5,984 nt of DNA, taken from the NCBI GenBank assembly GCA_030044345.1, contig JASHVY010000021.1, forward strand, positions 1-5,984, given 5' to 3'. This DNA is from Acetobacteraceae bacterium. GTDB taxonomy: Bacteria > Pseudomonadota > Alphaproteobacteria > Acetobacterales > Acetobacteraceae. Below, one piece after another: positions 1 to 5,984 of this stretch (positions are counted from its first letter, which is position 1; each line of letters starts with the position of its first letter). Below the pieces are notes generated by a model that ran no database searches, was not told where the DNA came from, and worked only from the letters and a program-made list of their open reading frames with translations. A program made the position numbers and the translations under genes.

Positions 1-1857
1 CTGCTCAACCTCTCGCCCTATGGCGCCTGGCGCACAACGCCGATGGGCCTGGCCGGCCGCGATCCGATGTTCTTCGCCCAGCTTGCCAGCGAGATCGGGC
101 ATTTCCACCCCGAGGTCGCGCCGCTCCTGCAGGACACCTGCCTGGGCTGCCATGGCGTGCAAGGCCAGCGCCAGGCCGCGATCGACCGGGGTTCTGCAGG
201 CGACACATGCCCGCCCTTCCTGCGCAGCGAGGTGGATGCGGTGCCCTGGCCATCCGCGCACGTCTCGGCGGAGGCGGCGAAATATGGCGCACTGGCGCGC
301 GACGGCATCGCCTGCGCCGTCTGCCATCGCATGGAACTCGGCAAGGACGTGGAGGCGCTGATCAACGCGCCGCAGAATCGTTGTGTCGCCGCACGCCAGG
401 CGCTGCTCAATCCGCATCAGAGCGGCTTCGCCCGCATGATGACCGGCAGCTTCCTGCTCGGCCCACCGGGGGAGATGTTTGGTCCCTTCGCCGATCCGAA
501 GCCCCAGCCGATGCTGAACGCACTTGGCGTGCGCCCCGAAAAGGGGGCGGCGATCCGCACTTCGGAGCTCTGCGGCACCTGCCACAGCGTGCACCTGCCG
601 GTGCTGCGGCATGGCGAGACGCTCGGCTATGTCTATGAACAGGCGACCTATGCCGAATGGGCATTCAGCGCGTATCGCACCGGTACGACAGTGGACGGTC
701 CGCTGCCGCTGGGCGCCGGCGCCACGCCACGCTCCTGCGAGGACTGCCACATGCCGAGCGACAACGTGGCTGGCAAGCCTTTCTTGAGCAAGATCGCCAG
801 CATCCAGGAATTCAGCGATTTCCCGCAAGCCGAGGAGACCGCCGGGCCCGAGGCGATCGACCTGCCGGTGCGCAGTGGCTTCGCCCAGCACGCGCCGGTC
901 GGGCTGAACCTGTTCCTGATCACGATGGCCCGCCAATTCCCCGGGATTCTGGGCATCCCCACCTCTGACCCAATGCTGACAAGTCGCGCCGTGCCACCGC
1001 TGGAAGCGACGACCGACGCGATGCTGCAGCAGGCCGACACCGAGACGGCGACGATCCGGATTGGCGCGGTGAGGCGGGTGGGCGGCAAGCTCAGCGTCAG
1101 CGTGACGGTGACCAACCTCGCTGGGCACAAATTTCCCTCGGGCGTCGGCTTCCGCCGCGCCTTCATCGCTTTTGCGGTGCTCGACGCAAAGGGCAAGACG
1201 ATTTGGGAGTCGGGGCGTACCGACCGCAGCGGGGTGATCGTAGGTCCCGACGGTGCGCCGATTACTGGGGAACTGTGGTGGACCCAGAATTGCGGCGTGC
1301 GGATCGCTCCGCTGGAGCGGTTGCACCAGCCGCATTATCGGGTGATCAACCGGCAGAATCAGGCGCAGATCTTTGAGGAGCTGGTGAGCGCCCCGCCCGC
1401 CGCCGGCCCGGCGCATTGTGGCCGCGATCAGGCGCCGGTCGGTCCGCTGACCACGAGCTTCCTGGCGATCTGCACCGTGGTTAAGGACAATCGCCTGCTG
1501 CCGCACGGCTTTCTGAGCCGCGCGCAGCGGGTGCTCGTGGCAGAGGCGCTCGGTGCCGGTTCGGACCTCGCCGACGAAGCTGGACCGGTCGGGGTGGGCG
1601 ATGATCCGGCCTATCGCGAAGGGGGTGGGGACAGCGTGACGTATCTCGTCGATGTGGCGGCGCGGCCGGCGGCGCTGCGCGCCACGCTCTACTACCAGGC
1701 GACACCGCCCTATTACCTGCAGGACCGTTTCTGCACCTCGCAGAGCCGCGACACGCGGCGCCTGTCCTTCATCGCCAGCCGGCTGAAGCTGGCGGGCACC
1801 CGGATCGAGAACTGGAAGCTGCGCGTTGCCACCACTGGCACCGTTGCCCTGCACTGA
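1..1857 (+). CDS. Multihaem c-type cytochrome (5' end outside window)
   Basis: The frame is open from the first base, so the start and any signal peptide lie to the left; 618 codons are visible. Four CXXCH haem c sites are seen: CLGCH (139-153), CAVCH (313-327), CGTCH (571-585) and CEDCH (736-750). Covalent haem c implies export and maturation in the periplasm, so the likely role is electron transfer to an unknown partner. After the haem region comes a segment with no CXXCH. It contains VTNLAGHKFPSG (from about 1111), VKDNRLLPHG (from about 1480) and YYQATPPYY (from 1690), a combination I know from the C-terminal beta-rich part of multihaem cytochromes in soil and metal-respiring bacteria. 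It ends at TGA 1855-1857 with no clear terminator after it. No neighbour in the window helps assign a pathway. More haem sites may lie upstream. The family call is firm; substrate and partner are unknown. Confidence 0.85.
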   Translation: MLNLSPYGAWRTTPMGLAGRDPMFFAQLASEIGHFHPEVAPLLQDTCLGCHGVQGQRQAAIDRGSAGDTCPPFLRSEVDAVPWPSAHVSAEAAKYGALARDGIACAVCHRMELGKDVEALINAPQNRCVAARQALLNPHQSGFARMMTGSFLLGPPGEMFGPFADPKPQPMLNALGVRPEKGAAIRTSELCGTCHSVHLPVLRHGETLGYVYEQATYAEWAFSAYRTGTTVDGPLPLGAGATPRSCEDCHMPSDNVAGKPFLSKIASIQEFSDFPQAEETAGPEAIDLPVRSGFAQHAPVGLNLFLITMARQFPGILGIPTSDPMLTSRAVPPLEATTDAMLQQADTETATIRIGAVRRVGGKLSVSVTVTNLAGHKFPSGVGFRRAFIAFAVLDAKGKTIWESGRTDRSGVIVGPDGAPITGELWWTQNCGVRIAPLERLHQPHYRVINRQNQAQIFEELVSAPPAAGPAHCGRDQAPVGPLTTSFLAICTVVKDNRLLPHGFLSRAQRVLVAEALGAGSDLADEAGPVGVGDDPAYREGGGDSVTYLVDVAARPAALRATLYYQATPPYYLQDRFCTSQSRDTRRLSFIASRLKLAGTRIENWKLRVATTGTVALH

Positions 1858-1940
1858 CGCTGTTCGCGACGGGGTCCCGTATTCGGCGGCATGTGAGATT
1901 TTCGCGCTGCCACGTTGCTGCAAGGTGGGGGACGGTCACT
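1858..1940. other. Non-coding gap between cytochrome and IS6 remnant
   Basis: No credible gene is seen on either strand. A short ACGG/CCGT hairpin at 1869-1880 has no T-run after it, so it is not a convincing terminator for the cytochrome gene. The stretch may be native flank or a scrap of another insertion sequence; I cannot tell which. Confidence 0.4.
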
Positions 1941-1972
1941 GGGCATTGTCAACTTAACCGGGCATGGTCAAC
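1941..1972. repeat. Two 13-bp near-identical direct repeats
   Basis: GGGCATTGTCAAC (1941-1953) and GGGCATGGTCAAC (1960-1972) differ at one base and are separated by TTAACC (1954-1959). They sit just outside the 3' end of the IS6-type transposase remnant, so they may be transposase-binding sequence at the element end. Confidence 0.55.
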
Positions 1973-2002
1973 ACTGGGCTGAAAGCGGCAATCATGTCGC
2001 GG

Positions 2003-2389
2003 TTAAGCTGCCGTCCAGGCACACGTCTGGTCGTTTCAGATCTTGAAGGCTGTGGCACGCACGGCCCGGGGGATTCTTGCTGTCGTCCGATGACGTGGCG
2101 GGCGGAAGTGACCATAGATGAAAGCGTGGGCTGATAGGAAGCGCCGTGCGTGCCGCGCCGACTTGAACTGCTGCATCTGTCGCTCTCGGCGCCGAGTTGG
2201 TCGATGCGAGTTCTCAGCCCGATTATTCAGGGAGTGGCTCTTGCGGTGCTCAACATCAGGCAGCAGCTTGCGTTTCGTAACGCCATAGGTGGCAAGTTTG
2301 TCGGTGACGAGAACGTGCGGCACATACTGCAGGCCCTTCAGCAGCCGCCCGAAGAAACGCTTTGCCGCTCCGGTGTCGTACTGCCGTTT
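2003..2389 (-). pseudogene. IS6-family (IS26/IS6100 group) transposase, C-terminal fragment with nonsense codon
   Basis: Read from 2389 downward, the minus strand gives KRQYDTGAAKRFF, then LLKGLQYVPHVLVTDK, LNNRAENSH, RRRERQMQQFKSARHA and FLSAHAFIYGHFRP. These are hallmarks of IS6-family DDE transposases. The piece keeps the second catalytic Asp (VTDK) and the Glu (RAENSH) but lacks the N-terminal helix-turn-helix and the first Asp. A full family member is about 235-265 residues; roughly 130 codons remain. Near the end, a TGA at 2036-2038 falls where relatives read Trp. The frame continues with NDQTCAWTAA to a TAA at 2003-2005, so the natural tail is still present after a point nonsense mutation. 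An open frame from the internal Met ends at that TGA (2036-2323), but it would be only a catalytically dead fragment. Confidence 0.85.
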
Positions 2390-2390
2390 G

Positions 2391-2435
2391 TGTCAAGTCG
2401 CTTCGAAACCCGACCCCCGTTTCGCGTCCAATTGT
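2391..2435 (+). mobile_element. Possible IS21-family terminus fragment
   Basis: A TGTCAAGTCG sequence begins exactly where IS6 transposase similarity stops and is followed by ACCCGACCCCCG. IS21-family ends typically begin with TG and carry GACCC-type repeats, so this fits an IS21 tip, and an IstB remnant lies further right at 3222-3371. The stretch also contains a CGAAAC/GTTTCG inverted repeat (2404-2409 and 2419-2424). The assignment rests on short motifs only. Confidence 0.3.
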
Positions 2436-3060
2436 GGCTCTGACTCAGTTTTGATGTAATCTGGTGCTTTCATGGAGACAGATTCACGAGAGGAATCAAC
2501 GCCATGAAAGGCTTCCGTTGCGCGTCGCTCGTCTCGGCGGGATTTGCGATCGAGGGCGTCGATGCGAGCGGGGCTATGACCGTGATGGTCGTTCGTGCAA
2601 TGAGCCGGACGCGCGCCTGCCCAGCCTGCGGCGCGCCTGCTTCGCGCATCCATAGCCGTTATCACCGGCGATTGATGGATCTGCCGGTTGGGGGTCGGGC
2701 AATGCAGCTCATCGTCCAGGCGCGCCGCTTCCATTGCGATGCCGTCCTCTGCGGACAACGGATCTTCACCGAGCGGTTCAAAGAACTGTCGCCTTGGGCG
2801 CGGCGAACGGCGCGGCTCGACGGCATCGTGCACCATCTCGGCCTGGCGCTGGGCGGCCGCCTGGCGGCCAGCTTTGCCGGACGGCTCATGATCCCGGTCA
2901 GCAACGATACGCTGCTTCGGGTCGTGCGCAGGCATGGCAGGCCATCTCCACCACCGCCGAGCGTGGTCGGCATCGATGACTGGGCTTGGCGCCGCAATTT
3001 CCGATACGGCACGATCGTCTGTGACCTGGAACGGCGCCGAACGATCGCACTGGCCAAGCA
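2436..3060 (+). mobile_element. Remnant of an ISL3-family insertion sequence (5' part)
   Basis: The remnant contains the upstream region and first part of an ISL3-type transposase gene. The left end is placed at the GGCTCTGACTCAG motif (2436), because ISL3 elements often begin with GGCTCT; this boundary is tentative. The right part of the element, including the catalytic core and right terminal repeat, is missing: at 3061 the sequence changes to a Tn3-type terminal repeat. Confidence 0.65.
2488..2494 (+). promoter_or_regulatory. Ribosome binding site of ISL3 transposase
   Basis: GAGAGGA lies 9 bases before the ATG at 2504. It supports that Met as the start over the later in-frame alternatives. 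Confidence 0.55.
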
Positions 3061-3091
3061 GGGGTTCCCGTCCCCAACGTGCCAAAAGTGA
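2504..3091 (+). pseudogene. ISL3-family transposase, truncated N-terminal part
   Basis: The frame runs 195 codons, of which about 180-185 are ISL3-like. The N-terminal zinc-binding part is intact: CPACGAP (Cys39, Cys42) with HSRYHRRLMDLPVG, then FHCDAVLCGQRIFTERF (Cys78, Cys83). These match the pattern CPxCG...HSxYxRxLxDLP typical of the family. A helix-turn-helix-like segment follows (PVSNDTLLRVVRRHG, residues 131-145), then VVGIDDWAWRR with the first catalytic Asp (158 or 159) and YGTIVCDLERRRTIAL. Full-length relatives are about 400-550 residues and have a further Asp and Glu that are absent here. The last nine codons (GFPSPTCQK, stop 3089-3091) are read from the adjoining Tn3-type repeat and are not ISL3 sequence. 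It could still make a DNA-binding fragment but not an active transposase. Confidence 0.85.
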
Positions 3092-3098
3092 CGCTAAG
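3061..3098 (+). repeat. Tn3-family terminal inverted repeat (38 bp), one end
   Basis: The segment starts GGGGTTCCCG and ends GTGACGCTAAG, exactly 38 bases. Tn3-family ends are usually 38 bp, start with GGGG and end internally with ACGCTAAG. The orientation puts the transposon interior to the right. No reverse-complement partner (CTTAGCGT...CCCC) and no Tn3 TnpA or small resolvase gene is present up to 5984, so the other end, if kept, lies beyond the window. It abruptly ends the ISL3 transposase, which supports a real junction. Confidence 0.75.
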
Positions 3099-3221
3099 GG
3101 AATTGGGTGATTTCAATGGCTTGCTGGGCCAGCCTTAGCATAACCAATTGAAACTACTTTGTTTTCAAGTTTGGCATCCCGTTCCGGGAGCGTCAGGCTT
3201 TACAAAACGAGCCTTTTGTCA
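3099..3221. other. Non-coding, palindrome-rich stretch inside the Tn3-type end
   Basis: No gene is seen. Visible structure: GCTAAGG (3093-3099) against CCTTAGC (3133-3139); GCTGG-G-CCAGC palindrome (3123-3133); TTTCAATGG (3111-3119) nearly complementary to CCAATTGAAA (3144-3153); TCCCG/CGGGA around 3177-3189; and an ACAAAA/TTTTGT hairpin around 3202-3219. The first three could belong to an extended transposon end or a recombination site. The hairpins may act as weak terminators but lack a clear T-run. Confidence 0.4.
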
Positions 3222-3383
3222 GGAGTGCGCTATGCTGGCCGCCGATCTATCAAGGACCAGGCCGAGACCTCTGTGCTCTTCGAGCTGATCAGCGCCCGCT
3301 ACGAGCGGCGTTCGACGCTGATTACCGCCAACCAGCCCTTTGGCGAATGGAGGAAAGTCTTCCCGGACTCGACGCTTTCATGA
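3222..3383 (+). pseudogene. istB: IS21-family helper ATPase IstB, C-terminal remnant
   Basis: The plus strand reads KDQAETSVLFELISARYERR followed by STLITANQPFGEWRKVFPD, which is very characteristic of the second half of IstB-like AAA+ ATPases. These load and regulate the IS21 transposase IstA. About 45 residues of a normal protein of about 250 are left. The Walker A and B part is missing upstream, where the frame (open from 3159) has no similarity I recognise. At the 3' end similarity stops after FPD (about 3371), where relatives continue through a conserved RLVHH-type segment; instead the sequence becomes the 3' end of the minus-strand recombinase gene and the frame ends at TGA 3381-3383. 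Both ends are therefore broken and the fragment is non-functional. Confidence 0.8.
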
Positions 3384-5489
3384 TGCCTCTCCGGTGAATC
3401 GGCTGGTGCGTCGGGCCCGTGCTCTGAGCGCCACGGTCTCCTCTGGTGATAAGGTGATTTGCCAAGGCATGCCCTTGGCCAGTTGCTTCCCGCTCAGCCA
3501 TCCCTTCCGGAGCCAATCGAATATCGTTTGTGGTGTGATGCCGAGCATTGCTGCCGCGCCCTGTACTGAGTAGCTCCCGTCGGGCCACCTCGCCGGGTTG
3601 GGTGCGGTACCATTGATCTTGACGGTGGGGATCTGCCATCGCCTCCGTAAGAGGTGAATCATGCCGCCGGAAAATGACGGTCCGTGTGCCGTGGAGAGCT
3701 TTTCTTGATTGAGGATGGCGGCGATCTCGCGATCTATCTTCTGCATCGCATTCAGCTCGGTGATACGCTGGCGTAGTTCATCCTGATTGGCGTGCTGCAC
3801 GTAACTCTGGACACGGCGCTGCACCCAGTGTTCGCTTACCGCATCGGTTTGCCAGACGATCTTGACCCAGACGTAGCCGCGACGTCGCTTCTGATCGAGG
3901 ATGATCTCCTTGATGACCAGGCGAACGATCCGTTTCCGGTCCGCCGGCCCGGTCGTCGCAGCGTGCCAAAGCCGAGGGAGGTCGTCACCAAGCGCCAGGA
4001 TGTCCCGGCGATCTCCATCAGAAATCTCGACCGACTGCTCACGGCGCCATGCGTCATATTCTTGCTCGATCTGGTCCGCGCGGCGTAACCGCTCTTCCCA
4101 GACTCGTTCCAGCGAGCGGGCCACCAAGCGGTTCTCCGGCTCGACGGCATCGTACTGGCGTCGTGCGCGTTCGGCGTCGTAGCGAGCCCGTTCGCGCTTG
4201 AGCGACCATTGCCGCTCCATCGCCCGTGCCTCCTTCTCGATCTCGCCCAAAGCAGCGACCGCCAGTGCGATCCGGTCCGGCATCAGCGCGCCGAGGATCA
4301 GCCGCTCGACTTCCGCATCCACCGCCAGGGCCCGAACCTCCTGACATCGCGGGCCACCTTCGGAGCTTTGGTCGGCGGCGCACCCGTAGACTGGGTAGTT
4401 GCCACCGGGCCCTGAGTACCGCAGGCACATGCGGCGGGCGCATCGACCACAGCAGACGATGCCCTGCAGCAGAGCATTGCCCCTGCGGGGCGAGCCATGT
4501 CGGCCTAGATCGTAGCGGTTGACGTTATCCGCGAGTTGCCGTCGGTTCGCCATGAACTCATCCCAGTCGAGGTAGGCGGGGTGGGCATCCTTGATGCAGA
4601 TCGACCAGTCCTCGGGCGCAACGGCAACGGTCCCGATCCGGTCGCTACCGGGCTGGCGGCGAAGTGGGTCCGGTCGCCGGCGGCCATACACGTAGGCCCC
4701 AGCATAGGCCGGGTTCTTCAGGATGTGGATCACGCGGGCACTATCCGCCGGACGCCAGACCACGTCGTGCGGTGCCGGGCCGTGGAGCGGTCGCACTGGG
4801 AGCAGGAGCTTGTTGCGCCGTAGATAGCGCATCACGCCCTTGGCGCTGCGTAACTCCCGGAACTTCGCGAAGACCAGCCGCAGCCGCTCCTGTACTTCCT
4901 CGTCCGGGTTGAATGTGACGCCTCCGCCGCGAGCCTGGATCAAGCCTGCCGGAAGCGGCATGCGCAACTCGCCACGCGTCGCCTTCTGGCGTTCCCCTTG
5001 ATGAAGGCGGATCTTGATTTGATGCAGCTCCGCCTCGCTCATGATCCCGGACAAACCCAGAAGCAATCGGTCGTGATAGGCCCCCGGGTCGTACAGCCGC
5101 TCGCCATCTGCGATTAACACGCCGAACAGCGAGCAGAGTTCGAGGAGCTGATGCCAGTCCCGATTGTTACGCGCCAGGCGCGATGCATCCAGGCTTATCA
5201 CAAGGCCGGCTTTGCCGAGCCCAACCTCCGCAATCAGGGTCTGAAAGCCATGCCGATCCCTGCTGGAAGTTCCGGACTTGCCAAGGTCGTCATCGATGAC
5301 ATGGACGCGCTCTCGCGGCCAGCCGAGGATTACTGCCCGCTCGACCAGCCGATACTGCAACTCGGTGCTCTCTTGATGATGACGGACCTGCCCAGGCGAC
5401 GACTGGCGAACATAGACGTACGCCAATTTTGCGCGGTGCGTCGTGGTGATGCGCTCATCCGTCGACAACGGCTTGGTCAGCATGCTCAC
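3378..5489 (-). CDS. Large serine recombinase (resolvase/invertase catalytic domain, zinc ribbon, C-terminal HTH)
   Basis: The protein has 703 residues. The N-terminal resolvase domain (about 22-165) has YVYVRQSSPGQ with the likely nucleophile Ser30, and DASRLARN (101-108) carrying the conserved Arg pair. A recombinase domain follows, with HILKNPAYAGAYVYGRRR at about 254-271. Next is a zinc ribbon (Cys347, Cys350, Cys370, Cys382), a charged, probably coiled-coil segment (about 415-485) and a C-terminal helix-turn-helix (about 641-670, SVQGAAAMLGITPQTIFDW). This order is that of phage-integrase and TnpX/TndX-type recombinases, which cut and rejoin DNA at short attachment sites through a Ser-DNA bond. 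The extra C-terminal HTH is notable. The start is GTG 5489 with a strong ribosome site; ATG 5483 is an alternative two codons on. The GTG overlaps the stop of the upstream gene (GTGA), so the two are probably co-translated. All key residues are present and the gene looks intact. Confidence 0.9.
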   Translation of the reverse strand: MSMLTKPLSTDERITTTHRAKLAYVYVRQSSPGQVRHHQESTELQYRLVERAVILGWPRERVHVIDDDLGKSGTSSRDRHGFQTLIAEVGLGKAGLVISLDASRLARNNRDWHQLLELCSLFGVLIADGERLYDPGAYHDRLLLGLSGIMSEAELHQIKIRLHQGERQKATRGELRMPLPAGLIQARGGGVTFNPDEEVQERLRLVFAKFRELRSAKGVMRYLRRNKLLLPVRPLHGPAPHDVVWRPADSARVIHILKNPAYAGAYVYGRRRPDPLRRQPGSDRIGTVAVAPEDWSICIKDAHPAYLDWDEFMANRRQLADNVNRYDLGRHGSPRRGNALLQGIVCCGRCARRMCLRYSGPGGNYPVYGCAADQSSEGGPRCQEVRALAVDAEVERLILGALMPDRIALAVAALGEIEKEARAMERQWSLKRERARYDAERARRQYDAVEPENRLVARSLERVWEERLRRADQIEQEYDAWRREQSVEISDGDRRDILALGDDLPRLWHAATTGPADRKRIVRLVIKEIILDQKRRRGYVWVKIVWQTDAVSEHWVQRRVQSYVQHANQDELRQRITELNAMQKIDREIAAILNQEKLSTAHGPSFSGGMIHLLRRRWQIPTVKINGTAPNPARWPDGSYSVQGAAAMLGITPQTIFDWLRKGWLSGKQLAKGMPWQITLSPEETVALRARARRTSRFTGEAS

Positions 5490-5984
5490 GCCCCTCCTCC
5501 GACCGGACGGCCGTCACCCACAGATGTTGCAGGAGTTGGCCCACCTGCTGTGCCAACTGCTGCCTCGCTTCGGCCGGCAGCTGCAACCACAGTCGGGGCA
5601 GCCTTGCCGCCGGGTAACCCGGAGCCGCTTCCCTCTTGTGTCGCGAACGTCCGATCGGCTCTCCGCCCGCCCTCGTGATCCCCATCTCTCGATGCGAGCA
5701 CGGATCGGACGTGATTCGCCAAAGGAAGCAGCGTGCGTACGGAAATGAACGCTCGCAGATCCTCCGCCGACCACTCTCCAGGACTCGCGGCAGCGTCAGT
5801 AGCCGACCGGAGTATCCCACGCTCCCGCCCGTCCGGCAGCCGGACGACAATCAGCGCAACGCCACGCCCTGATCGACGATCGCTGACGGGGAAGCTGTTG
5901 CCATACAACGGATGATGCGGATCAACCACCCGGACCAGAGTGACTCGCCGATCAAGCTCTGTGGCATTACAAGATGCTCGGCGA
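5486..5984 (-). CDS. Small recombinase-associated protein of unknown function (N-terminus outside window)
   Basis: The frame is open to the right edge. The earliest visible in-frame start is GTG 5929 (147 residues), but it has no ribosome site and protein-like sequence continues upstream (ELDRRVTLVRV), so the true start is probably at or beyond the edge. The front part reads VTLVRVVDPHHPLYGNSF, then RLPDGRERG and RSATD. The pattern of HPLxGxxF followed by a TD motif recalls the small DUF5372-type proteins found upstream of large serine recombinases; this is a resemblance from memory, not a firm assignment. A middle segment FISVRTLLPLANHVRSVL looks helical; the C-terminal third is rich in Gly, Ala and Pro and probably disordered. 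The stop overlaps the recombinase start (GTGA, 5486-5489), pointing to a shared transcript and coupled translation. The function could be an accessory or directionality factor, but nothing here proves it. Confidence 0.6.
   Translation of the reverse strand, partial: RRASCNATELDRRVTLVRVVDPHHPLYGNSFPVSDRRSGRGVALIVVRLPDGRERGILRSATDAAASPGEWSAEDLRAFISVRTLLPLANHVRSVLASRDGDHEGGRRADRTFATQEGSGSGLPGGKAAPTVVAAAGRSEAAVGTAGGPTPATSVGDGRPVGGGA
5491..5500 (-). promoter_or_regulatory. Ribosome binding site of the serine recombinase
   Basis: On the minus strand GGAGGAGGGG ends one base before the GTG at 5489-5487; the GGAGG core is 6 bases from it. It lies within the last codons of the upstream gene and favours GTG 5489 over the ATG at 5483, which would be 12 bases from the core. 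Confidence 0.7.

Larger units (their letters stand above)
1941..2390 (-). mobile_element. Remnant of an IS6-family insertion sequence (3' half)
   Basis: The remnant is defined by the transposase tail on the minus strand (2003-2389). The short segment beyond its stop carries a near-repeat, GGGCATTGTCAAC at 1941-1953 and GGGCATGGTCAAC at 1960-1972. IS6 elements carry terminal repeats shortly after the transposase stop, so the outer end is placed at about 1941 by inference, not by match to a known element. The other end is lost: transposase similarity stops at 2387-2389, just before a TGTCAAG motif that starts a different sequence. With one end and the 5' half of the gene missing, the element cannot move by itself. 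Confidence 0.6.

Noticed and set aside
648..1196. 182-codon minus-strand frame opposite the cytochrome
   Set aside because: It is antisense to a gene with four CXXCH motifs and shows no motif or ribosome site of its own.
1869..1880. Hairpin ACGG/CCGT after the cytochrome stop as a terminator
   Set aside because: The stem is only 4-5 bp and no T-run follows.
2393..3085. 230-codon open frame on the minus strand opposite the ISL3 transposase
   Set aside because: The plus-strand frame has clear ISL3 motifs; the minus frame is Pro/Arg-rich, matches nothing I recognise and fits a GC-driven antisense shadow.
3133..3139. CCTTAGC as the opposite inverted repeat of the Tn3-type element
   Set aside because: Only the inner 7 bases match; the rest of the 38-bp repeat and the CCCC end are absent, and an element of under 100 bp makes no sense.
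5151..5678. 175-codon plus-strand frame across the recombinase start
   Set aside because: It is antisense to the catalytic domain of the recombinase and the coupled small gene; no family features.
5455..5850. 131-codon minus-strand frame overlapping the small partner gene
   Set aside because: It is in a different frame from the protein-like HHPLYGNSF sequence, and the GTGA coupling and ribosome site fit the other frame.
1..5984. CRISPR array, tRNA or rRNA
   Set aside because: No regularly spaced repeats and no recognisable tRNA or rRNA sequence were seen on either strand.

Overview
The window is GC-rich and looks like accessory DNA of a proteobacterium. The transposase types resemble those common in alpha- and beta-proteobacteria, but nothing here fixes the species. 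It holds one respiratory-type gene that is cut by the left edge. To its right lies a dense stack of broken mobile elements, and then an apparently intact large serine recombinase with a small partner gene.

Layout. 1-1857 (+): 3' part of a multihaem c-type cytochrome with four CXXCH motifs and a haem-free C-terminal domain. 1858-1940: non-coding, unassigned. 1941-2390: remnant of an IS6-family element, transposase tail on the minus strand, its N-terminal half gone and an in-frame TGA near the end. 2391-2435: short piece that may be an IS21-type terminus. About 2436-3060 (+): 5' part of an ISL3-family element, transposase cut after about 185 codons. 3061-3098: a 38-bp sequence with the format of a Tn3-family terminal inverted repeat (GGGG at one end, ACGCTAAG at the other). 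3099-3221: non-coding, rich in short palindromes. 3222-3371 (+): C-terminal remnant of an IS21-type IstB ATPase. 3378-5489 (-): 703-residue large serine recombinase. 5486-5984 (-): small gene translationally coupled to the recombinase and running off the right edge.

Reading. The cytochrome is presumably a periplasmic electron carrier whose companions lie to the left. The rest records successive insertions and deletions: IS6 cut at 2390, ISL3 cut at about 3060 by a Tn3-type end, IstB cut at about 3371 where the recombinase unit begins. The only intact mobility gene is the recombinase. It and its GTGA-overlapping upstream partner look like a two-or-more-gene mobile module, and this is the part of the window least explained by well-described elements.
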